A stretch of 64,000 bases of DNA from an uncultured Acetatifactor sp. (GTDB taxonomy: Bacteria; Bacillota; Clostridia; Lachnospirales; Lachnospiraceae), in the NCBI GenBank assembly GCA_910584435.1, contig CAJUAP010000016.1, positions 1-64,000 of the forward strand. Direction: 5' to 3'. Positions 49,998-61,218 of the stretch are shown in pieces (the first letter of the stretch is position 1; every line of letters begins with the position of its first letter). Under the pieces are notes generated by a model. It was not told the DNA's origin and ran no database searches. It saw only the letters and a program-made list of their open reading frames with translations. Position numbers and translations under genes: made by a program.

Positions 49998-52253
49998 TCA
50001 TTGTGTATTTCCACTGCTAATGGTACTTTCATAAGCATCTGCGTCAGCTATCAGCTGCTGCAGGAAATTGTAAGCATCCGTTCCCGGCGCATACAAATTC
50101 ACATCTAAAAAGTAACCTGCAAGAGTGTAAATGCTCTTTGCCCTGATGGGACCATATAAAATCACCTGCTGCCCATTCTTCTCCAAAACCGCATAGCCTC
50201 TGAACGCAAACTCCGTCTTGTAATTTGACGCCGGCACTCCAACCAGCACAGCAGTATACCGATACCTTCCGTCAACGTTCTCAAAAATGATATCCTGCTG
50301 CACTCCGTTTGCATCAACACCGTAAGCCATGCCCTGCATCGTCTTCTCACCGCCCAATATCATGGGATATGTTCCCGTATTGGAATGATTCATAATCAAA
50401 GTACCGTATTCTTTTAATGTATAGCCATTGATTCCCGTACTGGTCAGAGCGGCACGCACATCTGTGGAAATCCCTGTCTTAAAGCGGATTCCAGCCTTCC
50501 CTGTAATTCTGATAGAGAAACCATGGGCTGTCAATAAATCTGCAAGCCCCGGTTCTTCCGTCGCCCTGTAAGCCGCACCGTCATACATCAGGCTCCAGAC
50601 ATACATTCCTATGGGCACACCAGAAGCATCATATTTATATGCCGTGGCCGTTTTTACATTCTTATCCGGTGCGTCTAACACATAATAGCCATTTCTGATT
50701 TCCGCCCCATATGCCACACCATCGAGATAGATCACCGGCTCCCCGTACCCCTCCGGCACTTTCAGCGTAAGATTCAGGGTTTCCGCAGGTTTCTCGCAGG
50801 GAGCTTCCGGCATATTTTCAAAGACAGGGATCTTAAATACAAAAGTACTTTCCTCCAGCGAAATTACACTGGCGTATAATTTTCTCACATTTAACGATTC
50901 TGTTGTAGGCGCGGAAATATTCTGCATATATTGGTGCGTATGAGGCTTGTATCCCCCCTGGGGATTCACATTGAATTTCTGCAGATACAGAGTATCCTGC
51001 CCCTGTCTGATATAATTGCGTGATATGAAATCCGCTCCGCCCAGAATGGAATTATAAGCATTATTCCATACCACTTTGCCAATGGCCGGATTCTCCAAGG
51101 CCGCATATTGCAGACCACTCTTAATTACCTCTTCCCTGGTAGTGCCGGATGCACCCACATTGAAATAATTATACAGGTTCTCATATCCCGGATATGTACC
51201 TGAGATCAGCGGCGAATCTCCCTTAACTCCCTGTTCCTGAAGCACACGTGCCGCCAGATGAAACGGGCTGACCTTTCTTCCCTCTTCACTGCCAATGGAC
51301 CAGAATATGGTGGAATAGGTAAGGTTTGTCCCTGTTGCAGGCTGGCTGTCATTCATAAAAGTATTCTCTAAAAGCTTCTGTATAGCCTCCTGAGTATGAT
51401 ATTCCTCGTTGTAGGTGAGAAGTTCAAACTGAAATATAGAACTCTCCGTCAATGCATTTCTGGGATCCATATATATTTTCAGCACAGGCTCTGTGGCAAA
51501 ATACCAATCCCCATCGTCATAAAGTCCCGCTTTCGCCCATTCGGGGAATGTTTTGTAGACAAGGCTCTTGCTCCCCTGAAGCTGGCTGGCAATGACCTCA
51601 TCCCAGTTCATCCCAGTGACCATCTTGGTAAAAATCCAGTTGGGATGCGTCTCCTTCAAAGCATATAACGCCGGTCTATAACTCTCAGGAAACTGCTCAA
51701 TATCGGGATAAACCACATTGCCCGACTCATCTATGGCATAGACCGATGCCTCCGGGTTCATACCATAATTTTTCTCCCACTCCAGAAATCTTGCATCAGA
51801 AACCGCAAGAAAGCTGCGGGGAATAAATCCGTAATATTCCACTTCATTGTACAACAGCGTTACATATTCCCATACTTCATAATTATCATCCACATAGACA
51901 TCAAGAATATTTACTGTTTGTCCACTGAGTACAGTAACCGTTTCCTGGCTGTCATACGACGGCTCCTGACGGATGGGATATTGATCGCTCAAATAAACCA
52001 CTGCCATAATATCCCTCTCTGCGGCAATCTCATTCAAAGCAGCTCCCGCATCAGTGATAAACGCCCCGGTCTCTTCGTCCATCTCATTTGAAAATCTCTC
52101 TGTCAATATACGGCTGCCGGAAGCCTGCACTTTCAAGACAGGAACTTCTCCCATTACCCCAACCGTACCAAACACCATTACCGCAGACAGCAGCATACTG
52201 CCCGCCCACTTTCGTAAATGATTGGTGAAATATTTTCTATTTCTGTTTTTCAT
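49998..52253 (-). CDS. Secreted SH3/glucosaminidase-like cell wall protein
   Basis: 751 residues from ATG 52253 (AAAGG ahead). Signal peptide with LLSAVMVFGTVGVMGEVPV; an SH3-like segment (VVYLSDQYPIRQEPSYDSQ); then a LytG-like N-acetylglucosaminidase region with ALYALKETHPNWIFTKMVTG, SPFHLAARVLQEQG and YPGYENLYNYFNVGASG; and a C-terminal beta-rich part of unknown role. It probably hydrolyses or binds peptidoglycan outside the cell. It is separated from the upstream lipoprotein gene on the same strand by about 65 bp. Confidence 0.75.
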   Translation of the reverse strand: MKNRNRKYFTNHLRKWAGSMLLSAVMVFGTVGVMGEVPVLKVQASGSRILTERFSNEMDEETGAFITDAGAALNEIAAERDIMAVVYLSDQYPIRQEPSYDSQETVTVLSGQTVNILDVYVDDNYEVWEYVTLLYNEVEYYGFIPRSFLAVSDARFLEWEKNYGMNPEASVYAIDESGNVVYPDIEQFPESYRPALYALKETHPNWIFTKMVTGMNWDEVIASQLQGSKSLVYKTFPEWAKAGLYDDGDWYFATEPVLKIYMDPRNALTESSIFQFELLTYNEEYHTQEAIQKLLENTFMNDSQPATGTNLTYSTIFWSIGSEEGRKVSPFHLAARVLQEQGVKGDSPLISGTYPGYENLYNYFNVGASGTTREEVIKSGLQYAALENPAIGKVVWNNAYNSILGGADFISRNYIRQGQDTLYLQKFNVNPQGGYKPHTHQYMQNISAPTTESLNVRKLYASVISLEESTFVFKIPVFENMPEAPCEKPAETLNLTLKVPEGYGEPVIYLDGVAYGAEIRNGYYVLDAPDKNVKTATAYKYDASGVPIGMYVWSLMYDGAAYRATEEPGLADLLTAHGFSIRITGKAGIRFKTGISTDVRAALTSTGINGYTLKEYGTLIMNHSNTGTYPMILGGEKTMQGMAYGVDANGVQQDIIFENVDGRYRYTAVLVGVPASNYKTEFAFRGYAVLEKNGQQVILYGPIRAKSIYTLAGYFLDVNLYAPGTDAYNFLQQLIADADAYESTISSGNTQ

Positions 52254-52617
52254 TGTAATACCCGTACCTTTCCTTTTCACATGCCCCTGCCCATGTGGGA
52301 ATAACACCAGACATGTACCTTGCATATATTGGTCTGTTTCAGTATGTTACCAACATTAGAATAGCATAGTCCATCCTTATAATCAAGTAGTCAGATTCTG
52401 TCAATTTATGTCTGTGCAGCATTCGCCTCAATCATTACATTTCTATTTATATAGACGCAGAAAAACCGCATAAGTTTCTATCTTTTTCATCTTTTCTTTT
52501 TCATTTTTTATTTTTCTTTTTTAATTTTCTTTTTTAATTTTCTATTTTTCTTTTTTATTTCACTATACTTTAAATTATAAAACAGTATTCAAAAAAAGTC
52601 TCCGATCTTCATTCTAT
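52254..52617. other. Gene-free T-rich stretch
   Basis: From 52480 to 52575 the plus strand is nearly all T with short TTTTTAATTTTC repeats; the minus strand is thus A-rich. No gene. It contains the probable promoter region of the 49998-52253 gene, without a clear match. Confidence 0.5.
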
Positions 52618-53364
52618 TCATACTTCCAGCATATACATAATCCATGACAACACTGTTATCCCTGCTGTCTCCGTCCTGAGAATACGCCTGCCCAAAGTAA
52701 CAGGCTCCACGCCGTTTGCCAGCGCCATCGCAATTTCCGCCTCTTCAAATCCGCCCTCCGGCCCAATAAACACGGCAATTTCCTGCCCCGGTTTCAATGC
52801 TTCCATCACTGCCCTTGTTCTGCTCATGTCTTCTGCCAGCTCATAGGGAATAAACTTTACATCCATTCCCGATGTCTGCCGAACAGCCTCGTCAAAGGGA
52901 ATTACCGATGCCACTTCCGGTACCACAGCTCGTTTACTCTGTTTGGCCGCTGCCTCCGCAATTCCCTGCCAGCGTATGATTTTCGCTGCCGCCTTTCTCT
53001 CGTCCAGCTTTACGACACAGCGCCTGGCCGCCACCGGAATAATCCGGTAAACGCCCAATTCCACAGCCTTTTGAATGACCGTCTCCATCTTATCCCCCTT
53101 GGGAAGTGCCTGGAACAAATACACACGGGAGGACAATTCCACATTATCTTCCTTTATAAAACGCAGCTCGCAAACCACACATTCCTCATCAAATTTCATA
53201 ATTCCGCAACGGTACTCTTTCCCGTCCCGGCCATTGCTCACAGAAATCTCTTCCCCCGGCTTCATGCGCAGCACATTCCTGATATGATTCACATCCGTCC
53301 CCCGAATGATAACCCTCTTCTCCGCCACCTGAATCTGCCCCTCATCCACAAAAAACTGATACAC
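52618..53364 (-). CDS. rsmE: 16S rRNA m3U1498 methyltransferase
   Basis: 248 residues. N-terminal PUA-like domain (NHIRNVLRMKPGEEISVSNG) and C-terminal SPOUT knot: YLFQALPKGDKMETVIQKAVELGV, then VFIGPEGGFEEAEI and TLGRRILRTETAGI. Follows prmA on the same strand, a common pairing in Firmicutes. Confidence 0.93.
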   Translation of the reverse strand: MYQFFVDEGQIQVAEKRVIIRGTDVNHIRNVLRMKPGEEISVSNGRDGKEYRCGIMKFDEECVVCELRFIKEDNVELSSRVYLFQALPKGDKMETVIQKAVELGVYRIIPVAARRCVVKLDERKAAAKIIRWQGIAEAAAKQSKRAVVPEVASVIPFDEAVRQTSGMDVKFIPYELAEDMSRTRAVMEALKPGQEIAVFIGPEGGFEEAEIAMALANGVEPVTLGRRILRTETAGITVLSWIMYMLEV

Positions 53365-53386
53365 ACCGCCACCCCCTAATCTCTCC

Positions 53387-53556
53387 GGACGAAACTTAGA
53401 ATCACTTAGGCTGCATACTCTGCCACCTTAGGGATTCTTTTCCTGCGTGCAGCTTAGGAAATCTTCGTTGACGTTTTTTGTCAACTTAGATTTCCCGGAC
53501 GAAACTTAGAATCACTTAGGCTGCGTACTCTGCAGCCTTAGGGATTCTTTTCGTCC
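53387..53556. repeat. Array of three long hairpins between prmA and rsmE
   Basis: Two copies (53387-53442, 53497-53556) of a long palindrome with GGACGAAACTTAGAATCACT and CTTAGGCTGC arms, enclosing a third hairpin GGAAATC-GTTGAC...GTCAAC-GATTTCC at 53457-53495. The right copy covers the last codons of prmA. Confidence 0.8.
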
Positions 53557-54528
53557 TGTGACACACACCCACTCTCCCTGTCGTTTCACTTCCAGCACCG
53601 TAAGCCCCGCTTTTTTCACAGCTTCCACCACTGTATCCTCCTTATCATCAATAATGCCGGAAGTAATATATATCCCGCCTTCCTTCATCTGATGCACAAC
53701 CACCGGTGTCAAAGCCACCAGGACATCCGCCAGAATATTTGCCACCACAATATCATAACAGCCATATCCCACCCGTTCCTGTATTGCCTCATCCGTAATA
53801 ATATTTCCGATCATCATATCAAACCTTGAAGGGTCTATGCCATTATCCGCACAATTCTGCGCCACAGCTTCCACTGCACATACATCCAAATCCGTTCCCA
53901 CGGCATGTTTCGCCCCGAACATCAGGGAAAGAATTGCCAGAATACCGCTGCCTGTCCCCACATCCAGCAGCCGTGTATCTTCCGTAACATATTTTCGCAG
54001 CTGTCTGATACACAATTGCGTTGTCTCATGCATTCCGGTGCCAAAGGCAGTTCCTGGATCAATATGCAGTACCAGTTTCCCCTCATCCTCTGTCTTAACG
54101 TCCTCCCAGGAAGGAATTACTAATATATCGTCAATGCAGAACTGATGAAAATACTGTTTCCAATTATTAATCCAGTCAATGTCCTCCGTTTCTTCTACCG
54201 TAATGCTGCCTTCCCCCACATCACAGAATTGCCTCAGATTCTCCAGTTCTCCCCGAACCTGCTCCAGGACAGCTGATGGTGTTGTCCGCTCCCCTGATAC
54301 TTCCAGACTGCCATCCTCCTTTTCCTCAACAAAAAAGCTCAAATAAGCAATTCCGTCATCTTCAGGACTGTCCGGAAGGATATCTACAAACATCTGCTCC
54401 TTTTCCAAGGCGGTCAAAGGCACCTTGTCCTCAATCTGAGCGCCCTCCAGACCAATGTCATACAAGGTACTAATAATAATATCCTCTGCATCTGTAATTG
54501 TCTTAATCTTAAATTTCATCCATTTCAT
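53512..54528 (-). CDS. prmA: Ribosomal protein L11 methyltransferase
   Basis: 338 residues. N-terminal domain then class I methyltransferase with HIDPGTAFGTGMHETTQLC, LLDVGTGSGILAILSLMFG and VANILADVLVALTPVV. Methylates L11. ATG 54528 has AGGAGA at 6 nt. The final residues, KESLRLQSTQPK, are encoded by the hairpin repeat and look like a repeat-derived extension of the usual end. Confidence 0.92.
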   Translation of the reverse strand: MKWMKFKIKTITDAEDIIISTLYDIGLEGAQIEDKVPLTALEKEQMFVDILPDSPEDDGIAYLSFFVEEKEDGSLEVSGERTTPSAVLEQVRGELENLRQFCDVGEGSITVEETEDIDWINNWKQYFHQFCIDDILVIPSWEDVKTEDEGKLVLHIDPGTAFGTGMHETTQLCIRQLRKYVTEDTRLLDVGTGSGILAILSLMFGAKHAVGTDLDVCAVEAVAQNCADNGIDPSRFDMMIGNIITDEAIQERVGYGCYDIVVANILADVLVALTPVVVHQMKEGGIYITSGIIDDKEDTVVEAVKKAGLTVLEVKRQGEWVCVTGRKESLRLQSTQPK

Positions 54529-54531
54529 CAC

Positions 54532-54716
54532 TTTTCTCCTGTTTCAGCGCCATTAAACTTATTTTCCTCTTTTAACACTTTTCTCTTGCTGCATGCCCTT
54601 ACACTTATTTTCCTCTTTTAACATTTTTCTCCTGTCTCAGTGCCCTGAACTTATCTTTCCTTTTTAACACTTTTCTCTTGCTGCATGCCCTTACACTTAT
54701 CTTTCCTTTTTTAGAA
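54532..54716. repeat. 46-bp minisatellite upstream of prmA
   Basis: Four units of 46-47 bp, alternating CTTGCTGCATGCCC and CCTGT(T/C)TCAG(C/T)GCC cores with CTTATTTTCCTCTTTTAACA-type ends. It fills the gap up to the neighbouring stop codon and overlaps it slightly. Confidence 0.85.
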
Positions 54717-55130
54717 CGTAAGCTTATATCGCGTTCCATGAGAAAAAAGTAATCCATCCGTTAATTTTATACACAATATGATAGTATTTTCATCCTCAAA
54801 ATTATTGTGCCCGTTATCAATCCATTCTGCAAAAGCCAGTTTCAGCTTATCTGCAATCCAACGGTTTTCTTCCTTTCCAAAATATCCTAAATTGATCCCT
54901 TTCCCATGCGCCGTAAACCAATCTCCCGCAATTGCAGCTGCAGGATTCTGCTCTATTTCCCTCATCTTGTTTGACAAAGCATAAGTAATGATGTAAAAAG
55001 CCCCATCCTCATAATATGCATTTACATTTCGGACACAGGGAACATTCCCGTTTACAGTCGCCAATGCAATGATGGAATCTTTGCCAAAACGCTCTGTCAA
55101 AATCCTGTTTGCTTCTTCATTTATTTTCAT
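54711..55130 (-). CDS. Pyridoxamine 5'-phosphate oxidase-like flavin-binding protein
   Basis: 139 residues, split beta-barrel: IIALATVNGNVPCVRNVNAYYEDGAFYIIT and AAAIAGDWFTAHGKGINLG. Such proteins bind FMN, heme or F420; a specific reaction cannot be predicted. AAAGGGG precedes the ATG. It overlaps the end of the O-antigen-ligase-like gene by 14 bases. Confidence 0.82.
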   Translation of the reverse strand: MKINEEANRILTERFGKDSIIALATVNGNVPCVRNVNAYYEDGAFYIITYALSNKMREIEQNPAAAIAGDWFTAHGKGINLGYFGKEENRWIADKLKLAFAEWIDNGHNNFEDENTIILCIKLTDGLLFSHGTRYKLTF

Positions 55131-56910
55131 ATCTGTCCCCTTCTGTATGCTCTACATTATCCGCCCGGCATTCTTCCCGCATTTCATATTCACACAAACC
55201 CAATGTCAAAAAAAGCAAAGGTGCATTCAATACCTGCTGAAAGCTAATCAGAGAATGTGCCCCATACATGGTAATCGCCAGCACTCCAAGCCATCTGCCA
55301 TACCGGAAATGCCCGCACACTTTTCTTCTGCCCCAGTACCTCCACAGACCCGTCAGGAAAATTGCAAGATAGCTCATTGTCCCCAAGATTCCTACATTAA
55401 TCAACTGACTCAATATCTCATTATGGGCATTGGTAAATATTGCCCCTTCCCAATGTTCCCCATTCCATACATCCGTATCTGAACCTAAGCGATTGAAAAC
55501 GGCTTCTCCATAACAATCCGGTCCCGCTCCCAGCAGCTTATCCTTCCATCCGGCCTGTGAAAAGCCTTCCAGGGCAATCCGCCACAGAAATCCCCTGCCG
55601 CTGCCGAAACTGTCATCCATACCGAAGAGACCGCCTCTTTGCCCTCCGTCATCAGTATCGGACAACACGGTACCGTTCCCATTATCTATGTCGGCCAAAC
55701 CGTTTCCGCTTGTCATAAAGAAACGATAAGAGAGCCCCCCGGCACAGATTCCTGCCGCAACAAGAACCGCTATTGTAATGCACAGCGCCGTACATTTCCT
55801 GTTTTCTTTTCCCCAAATGCCCAATTTTAAGAATATCCCGGTTCTGGAAAGGACATAGACACACATACACACTATGGCCGCCCCAATCCACCCATACCAT
55901 ACCGTACCTTCAAAAATATTCCCGTCCACTGCAACCGCTGCCATTTTACCCCGCAGCTTTGTCAGCCAATCTATGAAGGGCATACATGCAAAAAATCCTG
56001 CCAGCAGCAGAGCCAGCTTCCTTACAACAACGCCCTGCCCCCATCCCAGCACAATACATGCCGCAGCACCCACACCGAGAATCAGCAATCCCCCCTGACT
56101 TCCCTGTATCCCCAACAGCACAAACGCTGCCACAGAAGCCAGATACAAAAGCGCTTCCCGCCAGCGCTTACGCTCTCCCATAAAATGCGCCAAAAGCCAG
56201 GCCAGCGCCACACTGTAAAAACCGCACAGCCAATTAATATTCCCCAGTGTGGACAGCATATGGTTGTATTCCCAATCGCCGCTGTTCCAGCCAACCTTCA
56301 GTCCCAGCGGATCTATTCCCAGCCGATGCAGCAATCCCAAAAGCGTCACAAGGAAAACAGCCGCTTCCCCCAGATAAATCGGATATTTGGCCCCCTCGTA
56401 CTGCCTTGACACAAAAAAGTAAATTCCCACAAACATAAGCTGGGAAATTGCTCCCATATACCACTCATTGTAACCCGTCCATGCAAGCTGCCCATACGAA
56501 CTGCATATTGCAGATACCGCCACGCAGCCTCCATAAGCCGCCACCGCACAGTCCACCATGCTGAACGCCCGGCGCGGATCCTGCGTAAGATCAGACTCTT
56601 TTCTCCCTGCCGCACCTTTTCTGCTGCCGATGCTTTTTTCACAGGGCTTCACCTGCGGGAAACCAGCAGCGGCTGTATGCCGTCTTCCCTCCCGATATCC
56701 AAGCCATTTCCTGACGGCCCTGACCCGTCCCGGCATTCCCAGCACCAGCCAACAGCCCAGACATAGATATGACACATTGCGAAACAATATATATTTCGTG
56801 TCTCCCAGCATCCAATACCCTTCTCCTGTATACAAAGGCAGTGCCGCAGCCAGAACAATCATATATAAATTACATAAAAGTCCTAAAAACTCATTTTTTT
56901 CTCTCTTCAT
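55117..56910 (-). CDS. O-antigen ligase-like polysaccharide protein (Wzy_C domain)
   Basis: 597 residues, about twelve membrane helices. The characteristic Wzy_C region is GSGRGFLWRIALEGFSQAGW, LLGAGPDCYGEAVF, then TNAHNEILSQLINVGILG. An N-terminal loop holds Lys/Arg-rich sequence. It probably joins or polymerises surface glycans. ATG 56910 has no Shine-Dalgarno; a TATAAT sits only 8 bp ahead, which would give a very short or leaderless transcript. No other glycan genes are adjacent. Confidence 0.8.
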   Translation of the reverse strand: MKREKNEFLGLLCNLYMIVLAAALPLYTGEGYWMLGDTKYILFRNVSYLCLGCWLVLGMPGRVRAVRKWLGYREGRRHTAAAGFPQVKPCEKSIGSRKGAAGRKESDLTQDPRRAFSMVDCAVAAYGGCVAVSAICSSYGQLAWTGYNEWYMGAISQLMFVGIYFFVSRQYEGAKYPIYLGEAAVFLVTLLGLLHRLGIDPLGLKVGWNSGDWEYNHMLSTLGNINWLCGFYSVALAWLLAHFMGERKRWREALLYLASVAAFVLLGIQGSQGGLLILGVGAAACIVLGWGQGVVVRKLALLLAGFFACMPFIDWLTKLRGKMAAVAVDGNIFEGTVWYGWIGAAIVCMCVYVLSRTGIFLKLGIWGKENRKCTALCITIAVLVAAGICAGGLSYRFFMTSGNGLADIDNGNGTVLSDTDDGGQRGGLFGMDDSFGSGRGFLWRIALEGFSQAGWKDKLLGAGPDCYGEAVFNRLGSDTDVWNGEHWEGAIFTNAHNEILSQLINVGILGTMSYLAIFLTGLWRYWGRRKVCGHFRYGRWLGVLAITMYGAHSLISFQQVLNAPLLFLTLGLCEYEMREECRADNVEHTEGDRYENK

Positions 56911-56990
56911 AAGGAAAATTATACACTCTTTTTATATATTTGAAAAGAGTGAGAAGAATTGAAGTATGGGAAACTAAAAAATATGGAAAC

Positions 56991-57031
56991 AAAAAACTCC
57001 GGCGGGCCTCGTCACTCCTTCCCCGCCGGAG
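56991..57031 (-). terminator. dnaJ terminator
   Basis: Arms CTCCGGCGGG and CCCGCCGGAG; on the minus strand followed by TTTTTTG. Ends the heat-shock operon. Confidence 0.9.
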
Positions 57032-57039
57032 CAAAATCT

Positions 57040-58221
57040 CTATTTTTCCCAGAATTTCTTCTTCTTTCCTTCCTTAGGATTGCTTTCCTTACCATCCCCG
57101 GACTGCTCTGCAGACGCCTTAGCCGCATTGAGCGTATTGCCTGTGAGTTCATCAAACTGGCGCAGAAGTTCCTTTGCCTCCGGTTTCAGCTTATCCGGAA
57201 CCTGAATTACCAATGTCACATAATGATCACCCCTGACATCCTTATTCCTCCAGGAAGATACACCTTTTCCTCTCAGCCGCACCCTTGTATCCGTCTGTGT
57301 GCCCGGCTTCACATCATAGATTACTTTCCCGTCAACCGTATCAATCAGCACCTCGCCGCCTAACGCCGCTACCGCAAAAGATACCGGCACCGTAGAATAA
57401 ATATCGAAATCCTGTCTCTGGAAAATAGGATGACGTCCTACAATCACTTCAATAAGTACATCACCTCTGGGTCCTCCGTTGATACCGGGTTCACCCAAAC
57501 CGGGGATACGTGTGGACTGGCCATTATCAATACCCACAGGAATATCCACCGAATAACGCTTCTTCATGGAAATATATCCTGTACCGCCGCAATCATAACA
57601 TTTCTCTTTGATGACCTTGCCCTTACCCTGGCACTCAGGACATGGCTCCACGCTTCGGATTGTTCCGCCAAAAAAAGGAGATTGGCGAGTCACTACCGAC
57701 TGCCCCGTACCGCCGCATCTGGAACAGGTCTCAGGGCTGGTTCCCGGTTTCGCGCCAGAGCCGTTACAAGTCTTACAGGTCTCCTTCACAGTCAGTTCAA
57801 TTTCTTTCTTACAACCAAATACAGCCTCTTCAAAAGTAATGCGCACACTTGTACGCAGATTCGCCCCTTTCATGGGACCGTTGCTTTGGCTTCTGCTGCT
57901 GCGGCCGCCGAAAATATCCCCGAAAATATCCCCGAAAATATCTCCGAAATCCATGCTGCCGAAATCAAAACCACCTCCACCTGCTCCGCCGTCAAAGGCT
58001 GCATGGCCGAACTGGTCATATTGACGCCTTTTTTCCGGATCACTCAACACGGCATAGGCTTCCGACGCCTCCTTAAATTTCTTCTCCGCCTCTGCGTCAC
58101 CTGGATTCATGTCCGGATGATATTTCTTAGCCAGGACGCGATATGCCTTCTTTATCGCAGCATCATCCGCATTCTTATCAACACCCAGAACTTCATAGTA
58201 ATCCCTTTTCTGCTCTGCCAT
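57040..58221 (-). CDS. dnaJ: Chaperone DnaJ
   Basis: 393 residues: J domain with YHPDMNPGD (His-Pro-Asp), Gly-rich linker ([21 protein letters not shown] and repeats), four CxxCxGxG zinc repeats ([37 protein letters not shown]), and the C-terminal substrate domain. ATG 58221 is chosen with GAGGAG ahead; the longer frame is not family-like. Partner of DnaK and GrpE. Confidence 0.95.
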   Translation of the reverse strand: MAEQKRDYYEVLGVDKNADDAAIKKAYRVLAKKYHPDMNPGDAEAEKKFKEASEAYAVLSDPEKRRQYDQFGHAAFDGGAGGGGFDFGSMDFGDIFGDIFGDIFGGRSSRSQSNGPMKGANLRTSVRITFEEAVFGCKKEIELTVKETCKTCNGSGAKPGTSPETCSRCGGTGQSVVTRQSPFFGGTIRSVEPCPECQGKGKVIKEKCYDCGGTGYISMKKRYSVDIPVGIDNGQSTRIPGLGEPGINGGPRGDVLIEVIVGRHPIFQRQDFDIYSTVPVSFAVAALGGEVLIDTVDGKVIYDVKPGTQTDTRVRLRGKGVSSWRNKDVRGDHYVTLVIQVPDKLKPEAKELLRQFDELTGNTLNAAKASAEQSGDGKESNPKEGKKKKFWEK

Positions 58222-58337
58222 AGTAAACTCCTCACCATCACAAATGCGGCGGCACAGAATACACGCCTGACATCCCCGCCATACCGAAACCATGCCATTC
58301 CCATACTCTGTGCTACCACTTTTTTACAAATACTACT

Positions 58338-58440
58338 TTATACTCGTGAACGCATTTATTTGCCGCTTTCTGTTCAACACTATAGTTGCGTTCACTCGTT
58401 ATACATTTAGATCGGCAAATGTTTTCATTAATGAGTATAA
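58338..58440. repeat. Dispersed inverted repeat between dnaJ and dnaK (copy 2)
   Basis: TTTATACTCGTGAACGCATT at one end, TTGCGTTCACTCGTTATA inside and ATGAGTATAA at the other. Same elements as at 3218-3287. It lies in the operon gap and may slow or end dnaK readthrough into dnaJ. Confidence 0.6.
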
Positions 58441-58493
58441 ATTAGCATATTCCATCGATTAATTCAACCTTTTTATGTCTAATCTGTGAATTT

Positions 58494-60374
<1,881 letters not shown>

Positions 60375-60435
60375 CTAAATTATTCTTTGCAGCATATTCT
60401 ATACTGATTATGATAGTTTCTGATTCCATTATTTC

Positions 60436-61125
60436 TTATTCCACTACAGCCACCATGGAATGCCTTACCACACTTTCCCGGTAAGTATATCCCCTCTGCA
60501 GTTCCTGCGCCACCACACCGGATTCATACTGCTCGCTTTGCACCTGCATCACTGCATTGTGAAGATTGGGATCAAATTCCTGCCCTACCGCCTCTATGGG
60601 TTTCACCCCGATATTTTCCAGTTCCGTCAGCAGCTGCCTGTAGATACGGTTCATGCCGTCCACAAACGGATCTTCTTTTTTATCTTCCGGAACCGTTGTC
60701 AGTCCTCTCTCAAAATTATCTACCACAGGAAGCATTTTCTCTATCACACTCTTTGCCCCTGTCTCAAACATTGCCAGCTTTTCCTTTTCCGTTCTGTTAC
60801 GGAAATTCTCGAACTCCGCCAGTTGGCGTTTCACCTTATCTTCCAGTTGTTCAATCTGTTCCTTAAATACCTGCGCTTTCTTATCCTGCTTTGCCTGCTT
60901 TTTTGCAGCCCTCTTCTCCGCCCAGGTCTTGGGATCTTCTCCCTCAGGTGCTTCCTCCGGTTCTTCCCCTTCCTCTCCCACGGTCTCCACATCCTCCTGC
61001 CCGGTACTGTCCTGGCTGCCCTTCTCCGGTTCAGGCTTTGTCTCTGAGTCTGATTCAGTTTCCATATTCACCTGAACATCCTCTTCCTTTTCCGCTGTTT
61101 CCGTCTTCTGTTCCTGCTCCGCCAT
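60436..61125 (-). CDS. grpE: Nucleotide exchange factor GrpE
   Basis: 229 residues. A long acidic N-terminus, coiled coil (EQIEQLEDKVKRQLAEFENFRNRTEKEK) and the C-terminal beta part with FDPNLHNAVMQVQSEQYESG. ATG 61125 is preferred because GGGAGG precedes it; the frame extends nine codons further. Releases ADP from DnaK. Confidence 0.93.
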   Translation of the reverse strand: MAEQEQKTETAEKEEDVQVNMETESDSETKPEPEKGSQDSTGQEDVETVGEEGEEPEEAPEGEDPKTWAEKRAAKKQAKQDKKAQVFKEQIEQLEDKVKRQLAEFENFRNRTEKEKLAMFETGAKSVIEKMLPVVDNFERGLTTVPEDKKEDPFVDGMNRIYRQLLTELENIGVKPIEAVGQEFDPNLHNAVMQVQSEQYESGVVAQELQRGYTYRESVVRHSMVAVVE

Positions 61126-61218
61126 AATCTCAGCCTCCCTGTTCTTATTCATTGCCGCGAATCAAGCTTAATACCCCGTCAGTCTGCTGCAGGGTATTTG
61201 ATTACACCACATTTGCCA

